A stretch of DNA of 26,917 bases, from the NCBI GenBank assembly GCA_002498455.1, contig DAHO01000015.1, forward strand, positions 4,924 through 31,840, given 5' to 3'. How positions within the stretch are numbered: position 1 is the first letter of the stretch; the number at the start of each line of letters is the position of its first letter. This document shows, piece by piece, positions 1-7,177 of the stretch. The translations under genes were made by a program, and so were the position numbers. The notes beneath the pieces were generated by a model, which saw nothing but the letters and a program-made list of their open reading frames with translations, did no database searches and was not told where the DNA came from. The DNA comes from Euryarchaeota archaeon UBA602. GTDB lineage: Archaea; Thermoplasmatota; Poseidoniia; Poseidoniales; Thalassarchaeaceae.

Positions 1-1398
1 AATATCCTCTGCACCTGGGGCCAAATCGATGAATCGGACCCCATCTTGGTGGGCGATCAGAGCAGATTCATTGCCAATCAACTGAATGTCTCGTATGGAC
101 TCATCTTCGACATCATCTGGACTCCACACCCACCATTGACCGTCTGCTTCTTGTAGCGATAAGCCAGCGCCAGTCGCATACCAATCCCAACCATCGGATT
201 GCTCAATCTTTGAAATCGATGAAGATGCCAAACCGGAGACATTGAGCCACTGTTGGGCTATATTGTAGAGTGGTACCTGTAGCAACTCAACAGATTCAAG
301 CGTGAAGTTTGATTCATCAACTCTAGCCGTTAAGTTCGCGACCTCATTGGCCTGTAGTTGCCCGATTCCGGTGGTCCTAGCCACAGCAATAAGGCCGGTA
401 TCTGAGTCGCTTTCAATCGTAAATCCAGCATCTTCAGCCAACAATTTTTCGTTGACCATTTCTTTGATTTGAGATCGTAAATCATCATCGCCGTTGCCTT
501 CGACTGCGATGCCTAAGTGTGTGACAGTATCTTCCTGACTCGTGACGTTTTGAGCCTGAGATAAACTGGTGAACAGGAGAGGTTGTCGACTATTTCGATG
601 CCCTGTGTTGACATCGGAAACAATGTACTGCACGGTAAGGTTGGCCTCACTGCGAACCAATCCCTCGACGAGATCAACGTCGACCCAGTGAATTTCGATA
701 ATATCTCCAATCGAAGCCTCAATGTTGTCTGCAAGTTCTTCATTGATGACCACATTGCCATCTCCAATTTCGTCATACTGGATGCCATCGGAACCTCCAA
801 TGGGACCGAAACCGCCACGATTAGTCAATTCAGAATCGAATGCATACCATGTAGCAATGGGTTCACCGAGGCCATCCAATTGGACCGAGGCACTCATCTG
901 CAATCCCGTTCGAGCACCTTGAATCTCTGGCCAATTTAGCAATTCTTCAGCAATCTCAATGGCTCGAGTTTCGTTCCACTCTGTTGGCAGTCCCGTCGAC
1001 TTATCATTGCCCTTGATGTAGTAGTCCGTGTCACCTAAAGGTGCCAAGAATTGCTCCTCCATCGTGGCATCAAGACTGTCCCCAATTACCAGCGATGAAG
1101 TGACAATTGCCGAGCCGACCAACAAGCCGAGTACGACCAATGCAGTGTTGCGTTTTCTGCGAACCAAATTGTTTCGTGCCATGACCGATAAGATTCGGTG
1201 TCGACTTGAAAGTGTCCATTGCAAGGTTGACCATACCAAAAGACCCGAGATGATTGAAAGCCCGAAAAGCGTGAATGTTTCACGCAAGCTGCCATCATAA
1301 TCGCCCCATTGCATGGTTGCAACCAATACTGTCATCAAAACAGCCGATACCGTAGAAACCACTCGTTTCTCGCGTGTCCATTGGCCGGCTAGTGACAT
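1..1398 (-). CDS. ABC transporter permease, FtsX/MacB type (partial, C-terminus beyond left edge)
   Basis: An open frame of 466 codons runs without a stop from ATG 1398 to base 1, so the gene continues to the left. Residues about 13-30 and 41-62 are two hydrophobic helices. From residue 73 comes the typical FtsX/MacB start: a basic stretch (ARNNLVRRKRN) followed by a third helix at 84-106. A large non-membrane region with many N-glycosylation-like sites follows (about 107-466), expected outside the membrane; the remaining FtsX helices must lie beyond the window. It starts 10 bases after the ATPase stop, with a GAGGGA ribosome-binding-like sequence, so the two form one exporter operon. Two helices before the FtsX unit are more than in MacB. 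Residues about 400-466 look repetitive and Trp/Gly-rich, like a beta-propeller insert. The substrate is unknown; lipoprotein or peptide export is typical of the family. Confidence 0.8.
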   Translation of the reverse strand, partial: MSLAGQWTREKRVVSTVSAVLMTVLVATMQWGDYDGSLRETFTLFGLSIISGLLVWSTLQWTLSSRHRILSVMARNNLVRRKRNTALVVLGLLVGSAIVTSSLVIGDSLDATMEEQFLAPLGDTDYYIKGNDKSTGLPTEWNETRAIEIAEELLNWPEIQGARTGLQMSASVQLDGLGEPIATWYAFDSELTNRGGFGPIGGSDGIQYDEIGDGNVVINEELADNIEASIGDIIEIHWVDVDLVEGLVRSEANLTVQYIVSDVNTGHRNSRQPLLFTSLSQAQNVTSQEDTVTHLGIAVEGNGDDDLRSQIKEMVNEKLLAEDAGFTIESDSDTGLIAVARTTGIGQLQANEVANLTARVDESNFTLESVELLQVPLYNIAQQWLNVSGLASSSISKIEQSDGWDWYATGAGLSLQEADGQWWVWSPDDVEDESIRDIQLIGNESALIAHQDGVRFIDLAPGAEDI

Positions 1399-1408
1399 GA
1401 AAAATCCC

Positions 1409-2104
1409 TCATTCTTCTTCTGTACGGTTGTCCTCAATAATTCGCCCATCTTGCATGACTAAAATCCGCGAGCAACGAGCCGCAATTTCTGGATCGTGAG
1501 TCACCAGCATCATCGTAACATTCCGCTCAGTATTCAGTTTGAGTAATAGATCGATAATTTCGTCACTGGTCTTGGAATCAAGGTTTCCTGTGGCCTCATC
1601 TGCAAAAATGACTGCGGGGTTGTGAACAAAAGAACGAGCAATGGTGACACGCTGTTGCTGGCCCCCTGACAATTCAGCAGGCAGATGGCCTCCTCGATCT
1701 TGCAAACCGACAGCATTGAGGGCTTCGAGGGCTCGTTTCCGAGACTCTCCTGGAGAAATTCCAGCCATCAGTAGGGGCAATTCAACGTTCTCAACCGCTG
1801 TCAAAACAGGCAATAAATTGAATGATTGAAAGATAAAACCCAATTGAGAACCACGCAGTGCAGTCAAATCGTAATCAGACAACTGCGACAAAGGATTATC
1901 CTGAATGAGTACTTCACCTGCTGATATTTCGTCCAATCCTGACAGGCAGTTGAGTAGAGTGGTTTTTCCACACCCACTGGGACCCATCACCGCAACCATT
2001 TCACCGGCTTTGAGTACAACACTTACTTTGCGTAGAGCCTCGACCCGATTTGTACCCGTTTCGTATACCTTCCACAAATCACGTGCTTCAAGTACTGTCG
2101 TCAT
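1409..2104 (-). CDS. ABC transporter ATP-binding protein (MacB/LolD family)
   Basis: A 231-residue cytoplasmic nucleotide-binding subunit that would power the adjacent FtsX-type permease. Visible motifs are Walker A GPSGCGKTT (residues about 41-49), the Q-loop in FIFQSFNLLP, the signature LSGGQQQR, Walker B VIFADEATGNLD with the catalytic Glu, and the H-loop VTHD. Length and the TGNLDS motif are typical of the MacB/LolD/FtsE branch rather than of importers. The start at ATG 2104 is supported by a TATA-like element centred about 26 bp upstream, which implies a leaderless mRNA. An inverted repeat between that element and the ATG may be a repressor site. The specific substrate cannot be read from the sequence. 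Confidence 0.93.
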   Translation of the reverse strand: MTTVLEARDLWKVYETGTNRVEALRKVSVVLKAGEMVAVMGPSGCGKTTLLNCLSGLDEISAGEVLIQDNPLSQLSDYDLTALRGSQLGFIFQSFNLLPVLTAVENVELPLLMAGISPGESRKRALEALNAVGLQDRGGHLPAELSGGQQQRVTIARSFVHNPAVIFADEATGNLDSKTSDEIIDLLLKLNTERNVTMMLVTHDPEIAARCSRILVMQDGRIIEDNRTEEE

Positions 2105-2109
2105 GCCAT

Positions 2110-2123
2110 GCTCTAGTTAGAGC
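2110..2123. promoter_or_regulatory. Operator-like inverted repeat GCTCTA-GT-TAGAGC
   Basis: A perfect 6-bp inverted repeat with a 2-base spacer lies between the TATA element at 2128-2133 and the ABC ATPase start at 2104. It would cover the expected transcription start of the exporter operon, where archaeal repressors often bind. Function is inferred from position and symmetry only. Confidence 0.4.
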
Positions 2124-2127
2124 AAGG

Positions 2128-2133
2128 ATATAA
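2128..2133. promoter_or_regulatory. Shared divergent TATA element (ATATAA)
   Basis: The only AT-rich hexamer in the 53-bp gap between the ABC ATPase (ATG 2104, minus) and the sulfur carrier (ATG 2158, plus). Its centre is about 26.5 bp from the minus start and 27.5 bp from the plus start, the spacing expected for archaeal TATA boxes serving leaderless transcripts in both directions. Confidence 0.5.
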
Positions 2134-2157
2134 CACTCCGTTTGTAGCGCACCGCCG

Positions 2158-2385
2158 ATGATTCATCTCAAGCTCTTGCTTTTCGGGCCACTGCAAGACC
2201 AATTTGAGAAGAAACAGATGACACTGGAAATGCCTGAAAATACCACTGTTCTTTCGTTGCTTGAGCACCTCAACCTAGATTCGACACTTGTCAAGGTCGC
2301 CGTGAATGGACAAATTGTGTCACAAACGATGATTTTAGTTGAAGAATACGAAATTGCGCTCATTCCACCGGTATCTGGTGGCTAA
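2158..2385 (+). CDS. MoaD/ThiS-family (SAMP-like) sulfur carrier protein
   Basis: A 75-residue beta-grasp protein ending in Gly-Gly (PPVSGG), the C-terminus that is adenylated by an E1-like enzyme and then thiocarboxylated or, in archaeal SAMPs, conjugated to proteins. The strand pattern (MIHLKLLLFG, then a strand around TLEMPENTTV, and the conserved EIALIPPVSGG end) fits MoaD, the small subunit of molybdopterin synthase. ThiS or a SAMP modifier cannot be excluded, because no E1 or MoaE gene is nearby. The start at ATG 2158 is supported by the TATA element about 27 bp upstream (leaderless). TatA follows 50 bp downstream on the same strand. Tat exports cofactor-containing, often molybdenum, enzymes, so the pairing may be functional, but this is inference. 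Confidence 0.85.
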   Translation: MIHLKLLLFGPLQDQFEKKQMTLEMPENTTVLSLLEHLNLDSTLVKVAVNGQIVSQTMILVEEYEIALIPPVSGG

Positions 2386-2435
2386 TCAGCGGAATCTTGA
2401 ATGGGGGCAGTCTCTCAGCACGGTTCGGTAAGCAC

Positions 2436-2714
2436 ATGGCATTCGGCACTCAGGAACTCGTAATCGTACTCGTGGCCTTCTTCGTTCTCTTCGGTGCAGA
2501 ACGTCTGCCCAAGCTGGCTCGTTCGATGGGACAGGCCAAGGGAGAATTTCACCAAGGTTTGGCCGATGTGAAGAAAGCTGGCGATATCACTCAGGAAGAT
2601 TTGGATCGCGGGGGGCGAACAGAAACCGCGGAACTGGCAGAAAAGGCCGAACAATCTGATATCGATATTGAAGGGAAAACCCCCGAAGAAGTCGAAGAAG
2701 AGTTATCTGATTAA
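2436..2714 (+). CDS. tatA: Sec-independent protein translocase subunit TatA
   Basis: A 92-residue TatA/E-type subunit of the twin-arginine translocase, which forms the channel-like assembly that moves folded proteins across the membrane. The N-terminal helix (residues 2-19) ends in the diagnostic FGAERLPKLARSMG: Phe-Gly hinge followed by the amphipathic helix. A hydrophilic acidic tail rich in Glu and Asp follows. The start at ATG 2436 gives the usual MAFGTQEL beginning; the in-frame TTG at 2397 would add 13 unlikely residues. No TatC is in the window. The gene ends just before a hairpin-T terminator shared with the convergent nob1-like gene. Confidence 0.93.
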   Translation: MAFGTQELVIVLVAFFVLFGAERLPKLARSMGQAKGEFHQGLADVKKAGDITQEDLDRGGRTETAELAEKAEQSDIDIEGKTPEEVEEELSD

Positions 2715-2715
2715 T

Positions 2716-2748
2716 CAATTGAAAAATTAAATTTTCAATTGGATTTTT
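2716..2748. terminator. Hairpin plus T-run between convergent genes
   Basis: A perfect 10-bp stem (CAATTGAAAA at 2716-2725 with TTTTCAATTG at 2732-2741, 6-base loop) is followed by five T at 2744-2748. It starts two bases after the tatA stop and overlaps the last codons of the convergent nuclease gene. The minus strand also has a TTTTT run, in the stem-loop itself, so it may end transcription in both directions. AT-rich hairpins with T-runs fit archaeal oligo-T termination. Confidence 0.6.
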
Positions 2749-3226
2749 CACGCTTCAACTTTAGTTTTGCACCGCATTCAGGGCAAACATCGCCCTGTGG
2801 GTGGACGGTGCCACATCCAGTGCAAATGAGGGAGTGGTTTCGAACTTCCTTTACACCAGATTGGACGACACCTCGCCATGGATGATTCACCGATTGGCAG
2901 ACATTTTGCATGCGGTAATCATCCGTCACCAATACCAAACCCTTGGAAAGCGCCAAAGCCAGCACGTCAATGTCGACACTTGACAAGCCTGTCAAATCAC
3001 CCGTTAGTTGACTGGCTGCACGTGCATTATCGATTGCAGCTGATGAGGGTTCTTCAAAACGTGGCCCCTGAGATTCGATCAACAGATGTCTTGCTGGAGA
3101 AAGACGCTCCACCTCACTGAGCTGGCTTGTGGCACACAGACCATTGACCAACAATTCGACTGGCCAAGAGAGCAGTGCTGCCGTATCCAGAACCTCCATG
3201 TCGGCAAGGAAGGATGGGCGTGACAT
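2735..3226 (-). CDS. nob1: Nob1-like rRNA endonuclease (PIN domain plus zinc ribbon)
   Basis: About 163 residues. The PIN nuclease fold is marked by MEVLDTAALL near the N-terminus (first metal-binding Asp), a Glu in the PRFEEP segment, SSVDIDVLALAL and VLVTDDYRMQNV (further Asp residues). A C-terminal zinc ribbon has two Cys pairs, CTGC and CPEC. PIN followed by a C4 ribbon is the archaeal/eukaryotic Nob1 arrangement; Nob1 cuts precursor 16S/18S rRNA at its 3' end. Start choice is uncertain: ATG 3226 is used here, ATG 3199 would begin directly at the first strand, and ATG 3289 would overlap the divergent gene. The stop lies inside the hairpin shared with tatA. Related VapC-like PIN toxins lack the ribbon, so Nob1 is favoured. 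Confidence 0.85.
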   Translation of the reverse strand: MSRPSFLADMEVLDTAALLSWPVELLVNGLCATSQLSEVERLSPARHLLIESQGPRFEEPSSAAIDNARAASQLTGDLTGLSSVDIDVLALALSKGLVLVTDDYRMQNVCQSVNHPWRGVVQSGVKEVRNHSLICTGCGTVHPQGDVCPECGAKLKLKREKSN

Positions 3227-3287
3227 CAGCCTTCCGACCCGACGATAATGGGAAAGGGTCATGCCTAGAATCTGTTGCCTAGCACCC

Positions 3288-3899
3288 ATGGGCTTACTGC
3301 CGGGTGCATTCTGGGAGGCATGGGACTCCTATGTGCAGTGGTCTCTTGACCTCGGTTTGCCGGGACTCGGAATTCTAACGTTTACGGAAGCCTTCATTCA
3401 ACCCATTCCACCCGAAGCACTGACATTACCAATGTTCATTAATGCACAAGGTGATCCCTGGGCCCTTTTCCTCATTTGGTCAGTGGTGACGTTGACCAGT
3501 GTCGCTGGAGCATTGCTAGGATGGTGGTTCGGCAAGGTGTTGGGGAGAAGTGTTGCCGAGCGATTCATCGCCCGCAAACACATGGTCAGATTGGATAATT
3601 TGATTGTACGATATGGTACTGCAGGGATGTTCATTGCTGCTATTTCACCCATCCCGTACAAGGTACTCGCATGGGTCGCAGGAATGGGCGAAATGGATCG
3701 CCGACAATTCATCATCGCTGGATTGTGGGGGCGAGGACTTCGTTTTGGGGTGCAAGCTGTCGCCATTGGTCTGTGGGGGGATGAGCTGCTACATGCTTTA
3801 CAAAATCCAATCATTTGGGTTGCTTTTACCGTGGTCGCCGTACTGGTTTTCATTCCAGCAATCCGCTGGTGGGATGGGCTTCTTGATGAGGAAGAATGA
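3288..3899 (+). CDS. VTT/DedA-type (SNARE-associated domain) integral membrane protein
   Basis: About 203 residues with several hydrophobic segments. The motif FTEAFIQPIPPEALTLP near the N-terminus matches the E..F.PIPPE signature of the YqaA/DedA (VTT domain) family. A Gly-rich helix (GALLGWWFGKVLG) and a second re-entrant-like segment AAISPIPYKVLAWVAG with conserved Pro follow. The family is linked to lipid scrambling or flipping in the membrane; a specific role here is unknown. ATG 3288 is chosen, with ATG 3261 an in-frame alternative. ATG 3288 lies in CCATGG, which is also an in-frame ATG for the divergent nuclease. tRNA-Glu begins 40 bases after the stop. Confidence 0.82.
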   Translation: MGLLPGAFWEAWDSYVQWSLDLGLPGLGILTFTEAFIQPIPPEALTLPMFINAQGDPWALFLIWSVVTLTSVAGALLGWWFGKVLGRSVAERFIARKHMVRLDNLIVRYGTAGMFIAAISPIPYKVLAWVAGMGEMDRRQFIIAGLWGRGLRFGVQAVAIGLWGDELLHALQNPIIWVAFTVVAVLVFIPAIRWWDGLLDEEE

Positions 3900-3939
3900 C
3901 CGAACCCCTCATCAACAGGAATGCCTGCCGCGACTTGTT

Positions 3940-4014
3940 GCTCGTGTGGTGTAGCCAGGCCCATCATGGTGGGTTTTCATCCCGCTGACCCGGATTCGAA
4001 TTCCGGCACGAGCA
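3940..4014 (+). tRNA. tRNA-Glu (anticodon UUC)
   Basis: A full cloverleaf can be folded by eye. The acceptor stem is GCTCGTG (3940-3946) with CACGAGC (4007-4013) and discriminator A at 4014. The D arm begins GTGT and closes with TCAT, the form seen in archaeal Glu/Asp tRNAs. The anticodon stem is GTGGG/CCCGC with loop TTTTCAT, giving anticodon TTC at 3976-3978. The T arm is CCGGA/TCCGG with loop TTCGAAT. There is no intron and no encoded CCA; the next bases are CTTTTC, a short T-run that may end the transcript. Confidence 0.96.
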
Positions 4015-4043
4015 CTTTTCGACCCCCTTGTACTGGACGGTCT

Positions 4044-4181
4044 ATGGCGGACTACTGCGAGAACATTGTTTGTCATTGCGGGTACCGTGGCAAAGCGGTT
4101 CCCCGTAGACAGCACATGGAGTGCCCAAGGTGTGGGCATGTTGTCGAAGCCTGCTGTGAAGGGGCCCCGGTTTGGGAATGA
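4044..4181 (+). CDS. Small Cys-rich (zinc-ribbon-like) protein, hypothetical
   Basis: A possible 45-residue protein starting at ATG 4044, 29 bases after tRNA-Glu. It has Cys at residues 5, 10, 12, 28, 31, 37 and 38, including CHCG and CPRCG, which resemble a zinc-binding knuckle pair. The stop TGA ends at 4181 and the convergent gene's stop begins at 4182, leaving no gap. No TATA box or good ribosome binding site is visible, so it might be translated from tRNA read-through or might not be real. The CPRCG motif and conserved-looking Cys spacing are the argument for it. No function is claimed. Confidence 0.42.
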   Translation: MADYCENIVCHCGYRGKAVPRRQHMECPRCGHVVEACCEGAPVWE

Positions 4182-4958
4182 CTACTGGCGCTCTCTGTAC
4201 GATGCGAGAAGTCCGCTCAACAACATCCCAAGAACGATTCCGACCCGAAGTCCTTGATCATATGAGCCCTCCCCGGCGAGATCTCGAAATGCAAGCGCGA
4301 AAGCGAATGTGATCGGCCCACCTAGGAATACAAAGCGTAGAACCCACTTCCTCAAAGTGGGTGCTTCACCGATTGGACGCAATGTAACGGAACCCTTCTT
4401 CATCAGCAATTCCCAGTTCAATTCCCGAGTAACTCCTCGCAATCGCTCAATTACCATGGGACGGATTTTTGGAATCGTCTTTGAGTTAAGTCCTCGACCT
4501 GTGATGATTCGAACCCGACCAATCCACGCTCTCGATGCGATGATTTGGTCGATAACGAAACGTGAATGCTTTACGTCAAGATCATGTAAATCGACAGTCA
4601 TGACTCCACGGTCTCTACGAACATGCGTCGAAATTAGCCACGGTCGCTCCTCAGCCCATGGCAAAGAGGATGAGGTTTCTTCAACGGATTGAAGGAGCGC
4701 TTGAAGGCGGTCAAGAGGGTCAATCTCCACCGCCGCTTCCGCCAATTTCCGATTTCGTTCAACATAGCGTACCGATGTGTAACACAAAAACACAAACGCA
4801 GTGACCCCACCAACGATACCACCGATTTCCATGGCCCGATCAAGGTTAGAGACATCCATGCCATTTGCAAAGATGTACATGAAGAATGACATGGTCCCGA
4901 TCATCAACCCCAACACTCCAGAAAGAGTGAAAAGATCCCTGACACGGAGTTCGGTCAT
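4182..4958 (-). CDS. Membrane protein with embedded Smr-like domain
   Basis: A 258-residue protein with two N-terminal helices (about residues 13-31 and 44-62) and two C-terminal helices (207-225, 236-253). Between them is a cytoplasmic region with a Smr-like core at about 120-195: TVDLHDLDVKHSR corresponds to the LDLHG motif and IITGRGLNS to the TGKG.HS motif, followed by a short Arg-rich helix and a final strand (VTLRPI). Smr domains bind or cut nucleic acid and act in ribosome rescue or mismatch-related processes; they are usually soluble. The Gly after LDLH is replaced by Asp and the usual His of G.HS by Asn, so catalysis is doubtful. The start at ATG 4958 is the only good candidate. Confidence 0.75.
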   Translation of the reverse strand: MTELRVRDLFTLSGVLGLMIGTMSFFMYIFANGMDVSNLDRAMEIGGIVGGVTAFVFLCYTSVRYVERNRKLAEAAVEIDPLDRLQALLQSVEETSSSLPWAEERPWLISTHVRRDRGVMTVDLHDLDVKHSRFVIDQIIASRAWIGRVRIITGRGLNSKTIPKIRPMVIERLRGVTRELNWELLMKKGSVTLRPIGEAPTLRKWVLRFVFLGGPITFAFALAFRDLAGEGSYDQGLRVGIVLGMLLSGLLASYRERQ

Positions 4959-5044
4959 GATTGGCCCTAGTGGGTGTTGGCTATGAATGGGGTGGCAAAC
5001 AGAGTTACAGCAAACACATTACAGCAAGTTCATGTCGAAGCGAC

Positions 5045-5815
5045 ATGGAACCCCCGTATCGCAATGGCCTGAGCGATCGAAGTCGGGAGAAAAAGGTCGG
5101 GCGATGGGTGTTCGGCATCGCTGCATTCTACTGTGTGTCGATGTTTCTAGTCCCCTTCCTGATGCCCGAAGATAGTGTTCCCGAACTATCAGGTCGAGCA
5201 AATACTTTTGATTACTACAATGAAGACAGTTGGGGGAATCAAAATCATCGAGAAGGGGGTAAAATTGGGCACAACCAAAGCGCTCATGGCGGTACATTTG
5301 CGTGGTCTGAATTGAATCCATACTATGCATTCGTTTATGCGTTTGGCGACCTCAATTGCCATCAAAAATTTGAGCGTTCATGGACCATCAACGGAAACCA
5401 AATGCCCGTCTGTGCGCGTGACGTAGGTATATTCTTGGGTCTCGCTTTAGGAGGCTGGTGGTTCTCACGTAGGGGACTAAATCGTTGGACTATTCGTGAT
5501 ACGTTCCTCACTTTGTTTCCCGATAATCGAATCATCCCTCTGTATGCGAATGACCGACGGTTGGTGGCCATGTTTGCCATCGGAATCTTGTTTTGTCTAC
5601 CCGTGGTATTGGACGGAGGCATTCAGGCGATTAGCGCTTACGAGTCGGTGAATCCATTGCGTGTCATGACAGGCATCCCATTTGGATTCATCATCGGATG
5701 GTATTTCAGTGCAAGCTTGTCATCTAGGCCCGAACGATTTGGACTAGATGCGGGACTGGTTCTACTTCCTGCGGGCGCAGTATTGCGAACCACTGATTTC
5801 TCCGAAAGTGAATGA
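5045..5815 (+). CDS. DUF2085-type integral membrane protein
   Basis: A 256-residue protein from ATG 5045. A hydrophobic helix lies at about 21-40, followed by a polar Asn/Gly/His-rich stretch, then the diagnostic DUF2085 block: DLNCHQKFERSW (about 102-113) and NGNQMPVCARDVGIFLG (about 116-132), with further helices near 125-140, 172-192 and 205-225 and a late TG.P.G motif. The conserved CHQ and C-R-D residues suggest a metal or redox site at the membrane, but the family has no established function. GTG/TTG starts further upstream (to 4961) are less likely. The stop abuts the convergent kinase gene with no gap. Confidence 0.78.
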   Translation: MEPPYRNGLSDRSREKKVGRWVFGIAAFYCVSMFLVPFLMPEDSVPELSGRANTFDYYNEDSWGNQNHREGGKIGHNQSAHGGTFAWSELNPYYAFVYAFGDLNCHQKFERSWTINGNQMPVCARDVGIFLGLALGGWWFSRRGLNRWTIRDTFLTLFPDNRIIPLYANDRRLVAMFAIGILFCLPVVLDGGIQAISAYESVNPLRVMTGIPFGFIIGWYFSASLSSRPERFGLDAGLVLLPAGAVLRTTDFSESE

Positions 5816-7168
5816 TTAGGCGACTCCGTCTTGCCACCACGAAATCAGTTCTTGATTCGTCGAAGGAGGTGGTGAATCCCCCTTACCGGAACCCAATATT
5901 GACAACCTAGACAAACAGGCAGTAGCCGCACTTACGTCAGAAGATATCACCGCCGCCATTCCATGCTTCCAAGATGTATTCGGATGGGTTCTTTTCCATT
6001 CAGAAAGGGCCTCTTTGAATGGCCAAATGACCAACCCCACTCGGCCGAATGCCTGCCAATTTGAGCGCAGTTCGGTACGCGAAGCGTCGTGCCCAATCAT
6101 CGGGCGATGAATCCTAACCCAATCGGATTGTTCATCAAAGAATTTTACCATCCGATGAGTGTGCCTTTCGGTCACCATTCTTACAGGACCCAACCAATTT
6201 CGCAATTCAGAAATCTCCGTGGCAGGCAACAATGAAAGTGTACCTAAAATCGACAAAACTGGATGACTCAATGGATCTTGAGGTACGTCCATGCGTGAAG
6301 GAGCATCTTCACTCTGAACGGCCTCTATGTACAACTTCGAAGCGTCACGAACGACTTCCCATGGTTTCTCTCCTGCAAGCCAATCACGGTTACTTCTCGC
6401 AGGTTTGGTGGCCAGAACATCGAGGGTTGTTTGCCCCTTCTGGGAGGCCAAGGCTGAAGCAAGCATGTGCATTTCAACTTCTTCTGTAGGGACGTTCAAC
6501 GGAATCGGTCTCTCATGCAAAAACTTGCGAATCTCTGCTTGTAATTTCCGCCGGAATTCTTCTTTGGTACCATCGTTGATTACCGGACCCACTACACGGC
6601 CGCGATTGAATGGAGCAGGAATGGGAACGGCGCCCCCAAGGAGGTCGTGATAGCCCTGACGGATTTTCACTTGGAATTCATCGGTTTCGAAATACTCTGT
6701 ATCATCCGTACGAGAGGATATCGAAAGCTTCAGTGTACCATCTGAAATACGATTCAACGCCATTTCAGGATCACAGTCAACCCAAATACAGAGATCCGGA
6801 ATCATGGCCGCAGCGTTCATTTGGGCGACTTCTTCGACACCGAGATCACCCACGACCCCTTGGTATACCAAAGATGAGTGCACATTGCGCTCACTAACCA
6901 CTGCATGCCCCTGCCCTAGACGTGGACGAATCCAAGTATGCGAGTGATCCATTCGATCGGCTGCGAAATACACGGCTTCTCTTACGGGGCCAGCCTCACC
7001 GGTTCGGACCGCTTCTACTGCCAATAAACCGAGTTCAGCATCTCTTCTAGGTTCTGCGGTGATATCAATGCCTGAAAATGTAAATTCCTGATGTAAAATT
7101 TCTGCAATCATCTGTGTTGCTAGACCCTTTCCTGAGCCATCGCCACCTTCCACGGTAATCAGGTACAT
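5816..7168 (-). CDS. tmk: Thymidylate kinase with long C-terminal extension
   Basis: A 450-residue protein whose first ~215 residues are a dTMP kinase (dTMP + ATP to dTDP + ADP, for dTTP synthesis). Seen are P-loop GGDGSGKG (8-15), AADRMDH (69-75), SERNVHSSLVYQG (92-104, the place of the usual DRY..SS.AYQG) and the LID-like SSRTDDTEYFE (151-161). Typical Tmk is 195-215 residues, so about 230 residues (from ~225 to 450) are extra. That part is soluble, Trp/Arg-rich, and not recognised. ATG 7168 is preceded by GAGGTG with a 5-base spacer; this ribosome binding site overlaps the stop of the upstream gene, so the kinase is last in a three-gene operon. The DRY to ERN change is unusual but leaves the Arg. 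Confidence 0.88.
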   Translation of the reverse strand: MYLITVEGGDGSGKGLATQMIAEILHQEFTFSGIDITAEPRRDAELGLLAVEAVRTGEAGPVREAVYFAADRMDHSHTWIRPRLGQGHAVVSERNVHSSLVYQGVVGDLGVEEVAQMNAAAMIPDLCIWVDCDPEMALNRISDGTLKLSISSRTDDTEYFETDEFQVKIRQGYHDLLGGAVPIPAPFNRGRVVGPVINDGTKEEFRRKLQAEIRKFLHERPIPLNVPTEEVEMHMLASALASQKGQTTLDVLATKPARSNRDWLAGEKPWEVVRDASKLYIEAVQSEDAPSRMDVPQDPLSHPVLSILGTLSLLPATEISELRNWLGPVRMVTERHTHRMVKFFDEQSDWVRIHRPMIGHDASRTELRSNWQAFGRVGLVIWPFKEALSEWKRTHPNTSWKHGMAAVISSDVSAATACLSRLSILGSGKGDSPPPSTNQELISWWQDGVA

Positions 7169-7177
7169 ACTCGCACC

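Noticed and set aside
513..1322. Several open frames on both strands in 513-1322
   Set aside because: They overlap the ABC permease, whose continuous frame has clear membrane and FtsX features.
3921..4043. Open frame running through tRNA-Glu into the Cys-rich protein
   Set aside because: The cloverleaf is complete, so this part is tRNA; only the portion from ATG 4044 is a credible protein.
5001..5027. Direct repeat TTACAGCAA before the DUF2085 gene
   Set aside because: Two short copies only, with no symmetry or known site; likely chance.
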